The notes below the pieces were generated by a model, which did not search any database, had not been told where the DNA came from, and saw only the letters and a program-made list of their open reading frames with translations. 36,241 nucleotides of DNA, from positions 1 to 36,241 of the forward strand of contig DVME01000121.1 in assembly GCA_018715175.1 (NCBI GenBank), written 5' to 3'. Origin of the DNA: Candidatus Limiplasma stercoravium (GTDB lineage Bacteria; Bacillota; Clostridia; Christensenellales; Aristaeellaceae). How positions within the stretch are numbered: the first letter of the stretch is position 1; every line of letters starts with the position of its first letter. The position numbers were made by a program, and so were the translations under genes. Of this stretch, positions 15,798-23,055 are shown piece after piece.

Positions 15798-17279
15798 TTA
15801 CAAGAGGATGCAGATCATGCCGCCGTTTCCTTCGTTGATGATTTTGCTCAGCGTTTCCTGCACCTTTTCCTGGGCGTCTGAAGGCATGCGCATGAGCTTG
15901 TTGCTCAAGCCTTCGCGCACCAATTCATGCAAGCTTTTGCCGAAGAAGTTGGTATTCCAGATGCGCTGCGGATCGTTTTCAAATTCTTCCAAAAGGTAGC
16001 GCACCAACTCCTCGCTCTGCTTTTCGGTGCCCACCACGGGGGAAACCTCGGTTTCGATGTCCACGCGGATGAGGTGCAGCGACGGCGCGTTGGCCTTGAG
16101 CCGAACCCCAAACCGGCTTCCCTGCTTGACGATTTCCGGCTCCTGCAAGGTCAGTTCGCTCATGGTGGGAGTCACCAGGCCGTAGCCGGTCTCGCGCACG
16201 CTGCGCAGCGCCTCGGCCACGTGGTCGTATTCGGTCTTGGCGGCGACCAGTTCTTTCATCAGTTTGAGCAGGTGCGCGTCGCCGCGGATTTCGGTGCCGC
16301 ACTCCTCGCCCAGCACGCGGTTGAACAGCCCCTCACGCAGCGGCAGCGAATAGCGCAGCCGCCCTTGGCCCAGGTCGATGCCGTCGGTCTGCAAGCCGTC
16401 GGTGTAGGGCGATTCGGCGAAGGCTGCGGCAAAGTCGTCGTGATCGCACATGCGCGCGACGTTTTGCGCGCCGGCGCGCACGCCGTCCAGCACGTGGCGC
16501 ACCAGCCAATGATCTTCGTCCAGGGCGTTGAGCCAGCCGGGGACGTTAAGGCGGATCTCGCGCAACGGAAACTGAAACAGCACCTGTTCAAACACGCCCA
16601 GGATGTCCTCCTGGCTCATCTCGCGGGCGTTGAGCGCCACAGCGGGCACGCCGTAGCGTTCGCTAAGGCGTTCGCGCAGGGCCTGGGCCTCCGCCGCGGC
16701 GGGCTCGCGGGCGTTGAGCACCAAAATGAAGGGTTTTCCCAGCTGCTTGAGCTCGCGCACCACGCGCTCTTCGGCTTGAGCATAGGCCTCGCGCGGCAAA
16801 TCGGCCACGCTGCCGTCGGTGGTCACCACCAAACCGATGGTGGCATGCTCGGCGATGACCTTGCGGGTGCCCATTTCCGCCGCCTGCTCAAAGGGAATGT
16901 CGTGATCGAACCAGGGCGTGTGAACCATGCGCGCCGCGCCGTCCTCCTCGATGCCCAGGGCGCCGTCCACCAAGTAACCCACGCTGTCGACCATGCGCAC
17001 GCGCACCGTGGCCTGGTCGCCCAGGCTGACGGTGACGGCCTCGCTGGGAACAAAAGCCGGCTGGGTGGTCATAATGGTTTTGCCGCTGCCGCTTTGGGGC
17101 AGCTCGTCCGCGATGCGGTCGCGGCGCGGTCCCGGCGCCATGGCGCCAAGCACGAGCTGTTCCATCATGCGGGTGATGAAGGTGCTCTTGCCGGTGCGCA
17201 CGGGGCCGACCACTCCGATGTAAACGTCTCCGTCGGTGCGCTCGGCAATGTCGCGGTATAGGTCAAATGCCTGTTCCAT
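15798..17279 (-). CDS. spoIVA: Stage IV sporulation protein A, coat-basement ATPase
   Basis: A 493-residue protein, practically the length of the Bacillus protein (492). Walker A GPVRTGKST is at 25-33 in the typical N-terminus (DLYRDIAERTDGDVYIGVVG), followed by a TRAFAC-like ATPase core. A middle domain follows, and the C-terminus ends with GNGGMICILL, the segment that binds SpoVM and the forespore surface. SpoIVA hydrolyses ATP to polymerise around the forespore as the base of the spore coat and directs cortex assembly. It is made in the mother cell under sigma-E. AAGGAGG lies 8 bases before the ATG. I did not find a convincing sigma-E promoter; the best candidate is CATACCCG on the minus strand at 17333-17340 with a poor -35. 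It is monocistronic. Confidence 0.97.
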   Translation of the reverse strand: MEQAFDLYRDIAERTDGDVYIGVVGPVRTGKSTFITRMMEQLVLGAMAPGPRRDRIADELPQSGSGKTIMTTQPAFVPSEAVTVSLGDQATVRVRMVDSVGYLVDGALGIEEDGAARMVHTPWFDHDIPFEQAAEMGTRKVIAEHATIGLVVTTDGSVADLPREAYAQAEERVVRELKQLGKPFILVLNAREPAAAEAQALRERLSERYGVPAVALNAREMSQEDILGVFEQVLFQFPLREIRLNVPGWLNALDEDHWLVRHVLDGVRAGAQNVARMCDHDDFAAAFAESPYTDGLQTDGIDLGQGRLRYSLPLREGLFNRVLGEECGTEIRGDAHLLKLMKELVAAKTEYDHVAEALRSVRETGYGLVTPTMSELTLQEPEIVKQGSRFGVRLKANAPSLHLIRVDIETEVSPVVGTEKQSEELVRYLLEEFENDPQRIWNTNFFGKSLHELVREGLSNKLMRMPSDAQEKVQETLSKIINEGNGGMICILL

Positions 17280-17367
17280 GTAGGAAACCTCCTTGCTCTA
17301 TGCGCTTGGGCAAGGATATGCGCCTGTGGGTGCGGGTATGTAACCCATTCTTATTTACAAAAAAGGA

Positions 17368-17396
17368 ATGAAATTTTCCGGCGTTTGCGTTATACT
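17368..17396 (+). promoter_or_regulatory. Sigma-A promoter for the YlbF/mltG/U32 unit
   Basis: ATGAAA (17368-17373) and TATACT (17391-17396) are 17 bases apart, 37 bases before the ATG of the YlbF-family gene. The -35 matches 4 of 6. Confidence 0.5.
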
Positions 17397-17432
17397 AAAG
17401 GCTGACGATTTCCCGGCGGAAGGAGGCGGCCC

Positions 17433-17792
17433 ATGAACCTGCCCCCAGAGGTAGACCAGGCGGCTCAGCGGCTATTGGATGTTTTGCGCGGCACGTCGGC
17501 CTTGCGCGAATACGCGCAGACGCGCGAGGCGGTGATGGCCCAGGACGACCTTCGCCTCCTTGTGCGCCGTTACGAGCGCGTGCAGGCGGCGTTGCAGCTG
17601 GCCGCCATGACCGGCACGCCGCCGCGCGAATCGGATCAGGCCGAGTTTGAGCGCCTGGGCGCGATTGTGTATGAAAGCGACGAGGCGGCGGCGTATCTGC
17701 TCAGCCGCATGCGCGCGCAGCAGCTTGTGGCCGCCACGATGGATCGGCTGACCGCCGAGGTGGGGCTGAACGTGGACATCCGGGAATCATAA
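17433..17792 (+). CDS. YlbF/YmcA-family regulator
   Basis: A 119-residue, mostly helical soluble protein. The pattern of a first helix ending in ALREYAQTREAVMAQDDLRLLVRRYERVQ and a second helical pair ending in MDRLTAEVGLNVD matches the YlbF/YmcA (RicF/RicA) family. In Bacillus these form the Ric complex that carries iron-sulfur clusters, influences Spo0A activation and competence, and directs RNase Y maturation. Which member this corresponds to is not clear. AAGGAGG stands before the ATG. It leads mltG by 13 bases and is presumably co-transcribed with it. Confidence 0.75.
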   Translation: MNLPPEVDQAAQRLLDVLRGTSALREYAQTREAVMAQDDLRLLVRRYERVQAALQLAAMTGTPPRESDQAEFERLGAIVYESDEAAAYLLSRMRAQQLVAATMDRLTAEVGLNVDIRES

Positions 17793-17805
17793 GGGAGGGA
17801 AGCGC

Positions 17806-18990
17806 GTGAGAAAAAAACATCGCCTGCGCCGCGAATACGATCACGAGACGCTGCGCGACGAGCGGGAATACGGCTTTTTTTGGTACAGCGGCCTTTGGAA
17901 CCTGCTGCGGCCCGTGCTGATTGTCCTCAGCGCCCTGCTCATCGTCTTTGGGCTGGTGTCCATGGCTTATAGCGCCGTCAACGAGCATTTCCTCACCGCC
18001 GTGGATCCCACGGACACCACGGAGGTCGCTTTTTCCGTGGAAAGCGGCAACAGCCTCACCCGCGTCTCCAACAACCTCGAGGATCGCGGGCTGATCAAAA
18101 GCGGCACCTTTTTCAAATATTACTGCGACTTTGCCGGCCTGAGCCAAAAAATCCAGGCGGGCGATTACCTCATCAGCAAGAGCATGAACCTCTTTGAGAT
18201 CGCCAACCTGCTCACCACCGGCGACGGCAACCCCATCACCACCGATATCACCGTCATTCCCGGCACCAGCATCGAAACCATCGCCGCCAGTTTCAAGGAA
18301 CAGGGCATCTTTGACGACGAATCCGAGTTTCTCAACATCTGCAAAACCGGCGAGGGCGTGACGGATTACTACTACATTGCCGACATCCTGGATACCGCCT
18401 CCCAACGCCTTTATCTCCTGGAGGGCTACCTGGCGCCCAACACCTACGAGATTTATACCAACGCCACGCCCCTGGAGATCATCCGCAAGCTCCTGTCCCA
18501 GACGGACAAGGTTTTCAAAGCCGAATGGCACACGCGCGCCGAGGAGCTGGGCATGACCATGGACGAAATTCTCACCCTGGCCTCCCTCATTGAGAAGGAG
18601 GCGAAAAAGGCGGACTTTGCCAAGGTCAGCGCCGTGTTTCACAACCGCCTGGACGAAGGCATGAAGCTGCAAAGCGACGTAACCATCCACTACGTCACCG
18701 GCGAGCGGCGCATGAGCCTTCGCGCCAGCGACCTGGCCGTAAGCTCTCCCTACAACACCTATCAAAACGCGGGCCTGCCGCCCGGCCCCATCTGCAACCC
18801 GTCCCCGGAAGCCATCAACGCCGCGCTCTACCCGGACGAAAGCTACGTGGCGGAAAAATACCTCTACTTTTGCAGCAAGGATCCCGACACGGGCGAATTG
18901 TACTTCAGCCGCACGTTGGAAGAGCACGAGCGCGCCGTGGAGATTTACAGCCCGCTTTGGCAAGCCTACGACGAACAGCGGGGGATGTAG
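17806..18990 (+). CDS. mltG: Endolytic murein transglycosylase MltG
   Basis: A 394-residue protein: short basic cytoplasmic N-terminus, one membrane helix (about 38-62) and an outside YceG/MltG domain. The catalytic glutamate is E263 in LASLIEKEA, followed by VFHNRLDEGMKLQSDVTIHY and SPYNTYQNAGLPPGPICNPS, all family hallmarks. MltG cuts nascent peptidoglycan strands within the chain and sets glycan length during elongation. The start is GTG at 17806, chosen because AAGGGAGGG precedes it and the next candidates lie inside the domain. It lies 1 base before the U32 gene, a neighbourhood also seen in other Bacillota. Confidence 0.95.
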   Translation: MRKKHRLRREYDHETLRDEREYGFFWYSGLWNLLRPVLIVLSALLIVFGLVSMAYSAVNEHFLTAVDPTDTTEVAFSVESGNSLTRVSNNLEDRGLIKSGTFFKYYCDFAGLSQKIQAGDYLISKSMNLFEIANLLTTGDGNPITTDITVIPGTSIETIAASFKEQGIFDDESEFLNICKTGEGVTDYYYIADILDTASQRLYLLEGYLAPNTYEIYTNATPLEIIRKLLSQTDKVFKAEWHTRAEELGMTMDEILTLASLIEKEAKKADFAKVSAVFHNRLDEGMKLQSDVTIHYVTGERRMSLRASDLAVSSPYNTYQNAGLPPGPICNPSPEAINAALYPDESYVAEKYLYFCSKDPDTGELYFSRTLEEHERAVEIYSPLWQAYDEQRGM

Positions 18991-18991
18991 C

Positions 18992-20230
18992 ATGGAGCTT
19001 TTGGCCCCGGCGGGCGGACGGGAGCAGCTGGAGGCGGCGGTGCGCTTTGGCGCGAACGCCGTGTACGGCGGCATGCCCCGTTACGGGCTGCGCCAGTCCG
19101 CAACCAACTTTGACCCCGACGGCTTGGCCCAGGCCGTCGCCTTTGCGCACGCGCATGGCGTGCGCTTCTATGTGACGCTCAACATCCTGCCCACGGACGA
19201 CGACCTGCCCGGGCTGTCCAGCAGCGCGCGGCTTGCGCAGGACGCCGGCGTAGACGCCGCCATTGTGTCCGACGTGGGCGCGGCGCTGGCCGTGCGGGAG
19301 GCGGCGCCGCGGCTGGACGTTCACATCAGCACCCAGGCCAACGTTCTCAACGCGCCCACCGCCCTGCACTTTCACCGGGCGCTGGGCGCCAAGCGCGTCA
19401 TCCTTTCGCGCGAGCTCAGCCTGGAGGGCATCGCCGCGCTGCGCGATGCCCTGCCCCAGAGCCTGGAGCTGGAAACCTTTGTCCACGGCGCCATGTGCGT
19501 TGCTTACAGCGGCCGCTGCCTGCTCAGCGCCGCGCTTGCCGGGCGCAGCGGCAACCGGGGCGAGTGCGCCCAGCCCTGCCGCTGGCGCTATCACCTTGTA
19601 GAGCAGCAGCGCCCCGGCGAGTACTGGCCCATCCAGGAGGATGCCCGCGGCGCTTATTTGCTTTCGGCTTACGACCTTTGCATGCTGCCCCATCTGCCCC
19701 GCCTGAAAGAGGCGGGCGTAAGCAGCCTCAAAATCGAGGGGCGCATGAAAACGGCCTATTACGTTGCCACCGTGGTCGGCGCCTACCGCCGGGCGCTGGA
19801 TCTTCTGGAGGCGCAAGGGGAAGCGGCGTTTGAAGCCGCCGTGCCTCAGCTGATGCAGGAGCTGGACAAGGCCAGCCACCGGCCCTTTGGCACGGGTTTC
19901 TTCTTCGGTACGGCGCAGCCTGCCGCCGGCGCGGAAGGTTTTTCACAAAGCATGGAGTATGTGGGCGACGTGGTGGAGGCCACCCGGGACGGCGAGACGC
20001 TCGTGCGCCTGAAAAACCGCTTCTATGTGGGCGACACGCTGGAGTTGCTGACGCCTTCAGGCCCCCGGGCTTTCGAGGTTGTGCGCATGCGCGACGAACG
20101 AACCGGGCAGGATATTGCCACGGCCGGCGTCGCCGGAACGCTTGTGCGCCTTGACGCCGCCATCGACGCCGCCCCCGGCGACCTTCTGCGCGGCCCCAAC
20201 CGCAACCATTGCTGCGCCGCGCAAAGTTAG
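18992..20230 (+). CDS. Peptidase U32 family protein, probable Fe-S tRNA/ubiquinone-type hydroxylation factor
   Basis: A 412-residue U32 protein opening with MELLAPAGGREQLEAAVRFGANAVYGG, the family's typical start. Four cysteines, C169, C176, C192 and C230, are placed almost as in UbiU (169, 176, 193, 232), where they hold a 4Fe-4S cluster; a cluster is therefore likely here. U32 members in this position act in tRNA U34 hydroxylation (TrhP), although early members were called collagenases. I judge tRNA modification more likely than proteolysis. A beta-barrel domain (about 320-400) follows the barrel. It starts 1 base after the mltG stop and is translationally coupled to it. Confidence 0.85.
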   Translation: MELLAPAGGREQLEAAVRFGANAVYGGMPRYGLRQSATNFDPDGLAQAVAFAHAHGVRFYVTLNILPTDDDLPGLSSSARLAQDAGVDAAIVSDVGAALAVREAAPRLDVHISTQANVLNAPTALHFHRALGAKRVILSRELSLEGIAALRDALPQSLELETFVHGAMCVAYSGRCLLSAALAGRSGNRGECAQPCRWRYHLVEQQRPGEYWPIQEDARGAYLLSAYDLCMLPHLPRLKEAGVSSLKIEGRMKTAYYVATVVGAYRRALDLLEAQGEAAFEAAVPQLMQELDKASHRPFGTGFFFGTAQPAAGAEGFSQSMEYVGDVVEATRDGETLVRLKNRFYVGDTLELLTPSGPRAFEVVRMRDERTGQDIATAGVAGTLVRLDAAIDAAPGDLLRGPNRNHCCAAQS

Positions 20231-20232
20231 TC

Positions 20233-20261
20233 TTGTGCTTTGCGCGGAGATTTGCTATAAT
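20233..20261 (+). promoter_or_regulatory. Extended -10 promoter for yajC
   Basis: A perfect TATAAT (20256-20261) is preceded by TGC, giving an extended -10 (TGNTATAAT). The -35 (TTGTGC, 20233-20238, 17-base spacer) is weak, as is common with extended -10 promoters. Confidence 0.7.
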
Positions 20262-20295
20262 CTACCCATTGATTTTGGAAAGGGGTTACCAAACC

Positions 20296-20697
20296 ATGAC
20301 GCTGATCAACCTGCTGTTTGGCATAAGCGCCGCCGTTGCCGAGACGACCGACGCCGCCGTCGCCGGCGCTGACGCCTCCACCATGACCGAAGCCGCCGGC
20401 GCCGCCGGTATCCTGAGCATGGTGCTTCCCCTGGTGCTCATGTTCGTGGTGTTCTACTTCCTCCTCATCCGTCCCCAGAAGAAAAAGGACAAGAAGGTCA
20501 AGGACATGCTGGCCGCGCTGAAGGTGGGCGACCGCGTGTGCACCATCGGCGGTATTTACGGCACCATCACCGGCATCAAGGACGACACGTTGGAGCTCAG
20601 CGTGGGCCGCGATAACGTCAAGCTCGTCTTTGCGCGTTGGGCCATCCGCAACGTGGAGGAAATCGCCATCGAAAACGACAGCGAGGTCCTCAACTAA
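20296..20697 (+). CDS. yajC: Preprotein translocase subunit YajC
   Basis: A 133-residue protein with one membrane helix (about 41-60, ending in FYFLLIRPQKKK) and the cytoplasmic YajC domain with LKVGDRVCTIGGIYGTITGI. The N-terminal 35 residues are rich in Ala, Thr and Asp and longer than in many YajC proteins. YajC joins SecDF and YidC in the holotranslocon that aids protein export. The start was chosen at 20296 after AAAGGGG; upstream in-frame codons overlap the promoter. A terminator follows directly, so it is mainly monocistronic. Confidence 0.93.
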   Translation: MTLINLLFGISAAVAETTDAAVAGADASTMTEAAGAAGILSMVLPLVLMFVVFYFLLIRPQKKKDKKVKDMLAALKVGDRVCTIGGIYGTITGIKDDTLELSVGRDNVKLVFARWAIRNVEEIAIENDSEVLN

Positions 20698-20714
20698 CCG
20701 GCCCACCGGTATGA

Positions 20715-20764
20715 AACCTCCCTGGTTCGCATAGATATCTACAAAGCGAACGAGGGAGGTTTTT
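20715..20764 (+). terminator. Terminator after yajC that contains the next gene's ribosome binding site
   Basis: Arms AACCTCCCTGGTTCGC (20715-20730) and GCGAACGAGGGAGGTT (20746-20761) pair over 15 of 16 positions apart from one G-G contact, and are followed by a T-run (20760-20764). The loop contains the palindrome TAGATATCTA (20732-20741). The only Shine-Dalgarno sequence of the TIGR04086 gene, AGGGAGGT (20753-20760), lies inside the 3' arm. Confidence 0.88.
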
Positions 20765-20767
20765 GTT

Positions 20768-21187
20768 ATGCCCGCTTCCTACTCCACCCCAACCGCCAAG
20801 GGCGCCCGCCGGCGGTCCCGCCGCCGCACCCATCCGCGGCTCCTGCGCGGGCTTTTGGCTTCCGTGGGCGTGACGCTTGTGTGCGTGCTGCTTTTCGCGC
20901 TGCTCATGCAATGGCTCAAGCCGGACGACCAGGCCGTGCGCGTGGTCAACCAGCTCATCAAGCTGCTGTCCATTTTCGTGGGCGTGCTGGTGATGGTGGG
21001 ACGCGGCGGCGATCGCGGCCTGCTGTGGGGCGCCGCCCTGGGGCTGTGCTACATGGCGCTGGGCGTTGGGTTGTACGCGCTGCTTTCCGGGCAGCAGCTG
21101 GGGTTGACCGCCTACCTCAGCGACATCGCCATGGGCGTGGCCGGCGGCGGCATTTCCGGCGCCATCGTGCAGAACATGCGCGCTTAA
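20768..21187 (+). CDS. TIGR04086-family membrane protein
   Basis: A 139-residue protein: basic N-terminal tail (RRRSRRRTHPR) and four membrane helices from about residue 26 to the end, with the closing GMAVGGGISGAIVQN-like glycine-rich helix seen in the TIGR04086 family. The family regularly sits next to yajC in Bacillota; its function is unknown. AGGGAGGT lies 7 bases before the ATG but inside the stem of the yajC terminator, so expression would need read-through plus opening of the hairpin. Its stop overlaps that of the convergent RpiR gene by 4 bases. Confidence 0.82.
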   Translation: MPASYSTPTAKGARRRSRRRTHPRLLRGLLASVGVTLVCVLLFALLMQWLKPDDQAVRVVNQLIKLLSIFVGVLVMVGRGGDRGLLWGAALGLCYMALGVGLYALLSGQQLGLTAYLSDIAMGVAGGGISGAIVQNMRA

Positions 21188-22011
21188 AGCTCTTCGGTGC
21201 CGCGTATGCGAAGCTTTGCGCGAAAGAGATCATCCTCTGTCAAACGGCCCAGGTACAGCTCGCACAGCACATCCAGCACGAACGCATGCGCGGTCAGGGA
21301 GGCGAGCCATCCGCTCAGCACGCGGCTTCGGCTTTCGATGAGGAAGGTTTGATCCGCCGTGTCGCTGAGAGGATTATCCGCCTGGGCGCATACCGCGATG
21401 ACATACGCGCCGGCGGCCTTGGCCCGCGCCGCCATCTCGACGATGTCGGGCGTCCTGCCGGTGTACGAAAAGGCGATGACCACATCGCCGGGCCGCGCAG
21501 CGGATACGAACAGCCGCTGCGCGTACATATCCGGCGCATAGCTGACCTTGGCGGTGGTCAGCGCCAGGCGCTGATAGGCGCAAAGCACGGACACCCCGGA
21601 CGAGGCCGTCCCGATGAGCGCGATTTGCTCGGCGTCGGCTAGGCGCTCGACCGCCCGGTCGAGCGCCCTGAGATCCAACCCTTCGCGCGTGCGGCGCACA
21701 AGCGCCAGATAGTCTTCATAGACCCGGTTGGCACAAAGCGCCGTTTCGTCCGCCGGCATCGCGGCGGGCCGCTGAAGCGACGCGGTTTCCAAATCCAGGC
21801 GCACCTTGAGGTTTTGGTATCCTCGCGCGCCCGTGCGATGGCAAAACCGAAACACCGTGCTCTCCCCCACGCCGCACGCTTGGGCCAGGTCGGAAATGCT
21901 CATGTGCGGCACTTCCCACGGCTTTTGCAGCACGTAATCCGCCACCCGTTTTTCCAAGCGCGTCAGCTGGGCGTACCGAAACCGAATGCTGTCCAATACA
22001 TTTTCTTGCAT
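21184..22011 (-). CDS. MurR/RpiR-family transcriptional regulator
   Basis: A 275-residue regulator: an N-terminal RpiR-type helix-turn-helix (about 35-57, SISDLAQACGVGESTVFRFCHRTG) and a sugar-phosphate-binding SIS domain (about 115-250, with LIGTASSGVS and FSYTGRTPDIVEM). RpiR proteins respond to phosphorylated sugars, often amino sugars. No sugar-catabolic gene adjoins it, so the target is not evident. The start was placed at 22011, in keeping with the GGAATGGGAC region before it; an in-frame ATG at 22041 has no ribosome binding site but cannot be excluded. A strong promoter lies at 22071-22099. Convergent overlap with the TIGR04086 gene. Confidence 0.88.
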   Translation of the reverse strand: MQENVLDSIRFRYAQLTRLEKRVADYVLQKPWEVPHMSISDLAQACGVGESTVFRFCHRTGARGYQNLKVRLDLETASLQRPAAMPADETALCANRVYEDYLALVRRTREGLDLRALDRAVERLADAEQIALIGTASSGVSVLCAYQRLALTTAKVSYAPDMYAQRLFVSAARPGDVVIAFSYTGRTPDIVEMAARAKAAGAYVIAVCAQADNPLSDTADQTFLIESRSRVLSGWLASLTAHAFVLDVLCELYLGRLTEDDLFRAKLRIRGTEEL

Positions 22012-22070
22012 GTCCCATTCCGCCTCTCGCGCCGATGTCATTGGCGTTTTTTTGCATGTCTTATATGGTC

Positions 22071-22099
22071 ATTATAGGCCCCATCTGGCTGTTCGTCAA
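22071..22099 (-). promoter_or_regulatory. Sigma-A promoter for the RpiR-type regulator
   Basis: On the minus strand TTGACG (22094-22099) and a perfect TATAAT (22071-22076) are 17 bases apart. Confidence 0.8.
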
Positions 22100-22202
22100 G
22101 CCATAATGCTACAAATAATGAATCTTTTGTGTCCATTGGTCATAGTTTTGGCACGTCGCGGGCAAACTGGAAGGAAGGCAAGGTAGGATGCCCTTGCGTC
22201 GC

Positions 22203-22231
22203 TTGCGCGCAAAGCGCAACCGTGTTACAAT
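22203..22231 (+). promoter_or_regulatory. Promoter of purC with an inverted repeat over the -35
   Basis: TACAAT (22226-22231) with a weak -35 TTGCGC (22203-22208) at 17 bases. TTGCGC and GCGCAA (22214-22219) form an inverted repeat that covers the -35 and half the spacer, so it could be an operator. The leader to purC is about 40 bases, too short for a purine riboswitch. Confidence 0.5.
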
Positions 22232-22278
22232 AGGACGAAGCCCGTTTCACGGCAAGCCATCATCGAAGGGGAGTTTGT

Positions 22279-23007
22279 ATGACCAACCTGACCATGCTCA
22301 TCACCGAGGGGAAGGGGAAACGGCTATATGCCACGGACAACCCCGATGAGGCCATCGTGTCCTACCGCGACGAGACCTTTGCGTATCATGGGCTCAAGCG
22401 GGGGCGGATTATCGGCAAGGGCGAGATTAACAACCTAATCTGCGAATATATTTTTACGCTGTTGACACAAAAGGGCGTGCCCAACCATTTCATTCGCCGC
22501 CTGGACAACCGCTGTTCGCTGGTCAAGCGCGTGGAGATTGTGCCGGTGGTGGTCAAGGTGCGCAACATCGTGGCCGGAAGCCTGGCCAAGCGCATCGGCT
22601 ACCCGGACGGGACGAGGCTGAAAAACACGGTGGTGGAATACTGCCTCAAGGATTCCGAGCTGGACGACCCGTTGGTCAACCTAACGCACATCACGGCCAT
22701 GGACATCGCCACAGCCGAGGAAATCCAGCGCATGGAAGAGCTAAGCCTAAGGGTGAACGACATCGTGGGCGAGTGCATGCGCGAAATCAGCATCGAACTG
22801 ATTGACTTCAAGCTGGAATTCGGGCGCTACAAAGGCGCGATTCTCCTGGCCGACGAGGTATCGCCGGACACGTGCCGCTTTTGGGACGCGCGCACGCACG
22901 AGCCTTTGGACATCGACCGCTTCCGCCATGACCTGGGCGACGTGGAGGAAGCCTACCGCGAGGTGCTCCACCGGCTGACCGGCAACGTGCTCAAACAATC
23001 CGAATAG
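22279..23007 (+). CDS. purC: Phosphoribosylaminoimidazole-succinocarboxamide synthase
   Basis: A 242-residue SAICAR synthetase, the usual length of the short bacterial form. It joins aspartate to CAIR with ATP, the eighth step of purine synthesis. Visible hallmarks are the ATP-binding start (EGKGKRLY at about 10-17), VVVKVRNIVAGS near 91-102 (a family signature region), KLEFGR (near 176), and LADEVSPDTCRFWD (near 188-201). AAGGGGAG lies before the ATG. No other pur gene is nearby, so purC stands apart from the purine operon here; the MATE gene follows after 48 bases and may be read through. Confidence 0.96.
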   Translation: MTNLTMLITEGKGKRLYATDNPDEAIVSYRDETFAYHGLKRGRIIGKGEINNLICEYIFTLLTQKGVPNHFIRRLDNRCSLVKRVEIVPVVVKVRNIVAGSLAKRIGYPDGTRLKNTVVEYCLKDSELDDPLVNLTHITAMDIATAEEIQRMEELSLRVNDIVGECMREISIELIDFKLEFGRYKGAILLADEVSPDTCRFWDARTHEPLDIDRFRHDLGDVEEAYREVLHRLTGNVLKQSE

Positions 23008-23055
23008 ATTTTCTCCCGCCTTGAGCGAACGACAAAAGAAAGCGGTGAGCGGTAC

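Noticed and set aside
15669..15881. 70-codon plus-strand frame starting within the palindrome
   Set aside because: It has no ribosome binding site, begins at the expected first base of the transcript and runs into the 3' end of spoIVA; its residues match no known small protein.
17333..17360. Sigma-E promoter for spoIVA
   Set aside because: CATACCCG fits the -10 moderately but the -35 matches only about 4 of 7 and the spacer is 13 bases; kept only as a remark in the spoIVA entry.
22111..22130. Imperfect palindrome ACAAA...TTTGT upstream of the RpiR gene as its operator
   Set aside because: Only the outer five bases and a few inner ones match, and it lies outside the promoter; too weak to claim.
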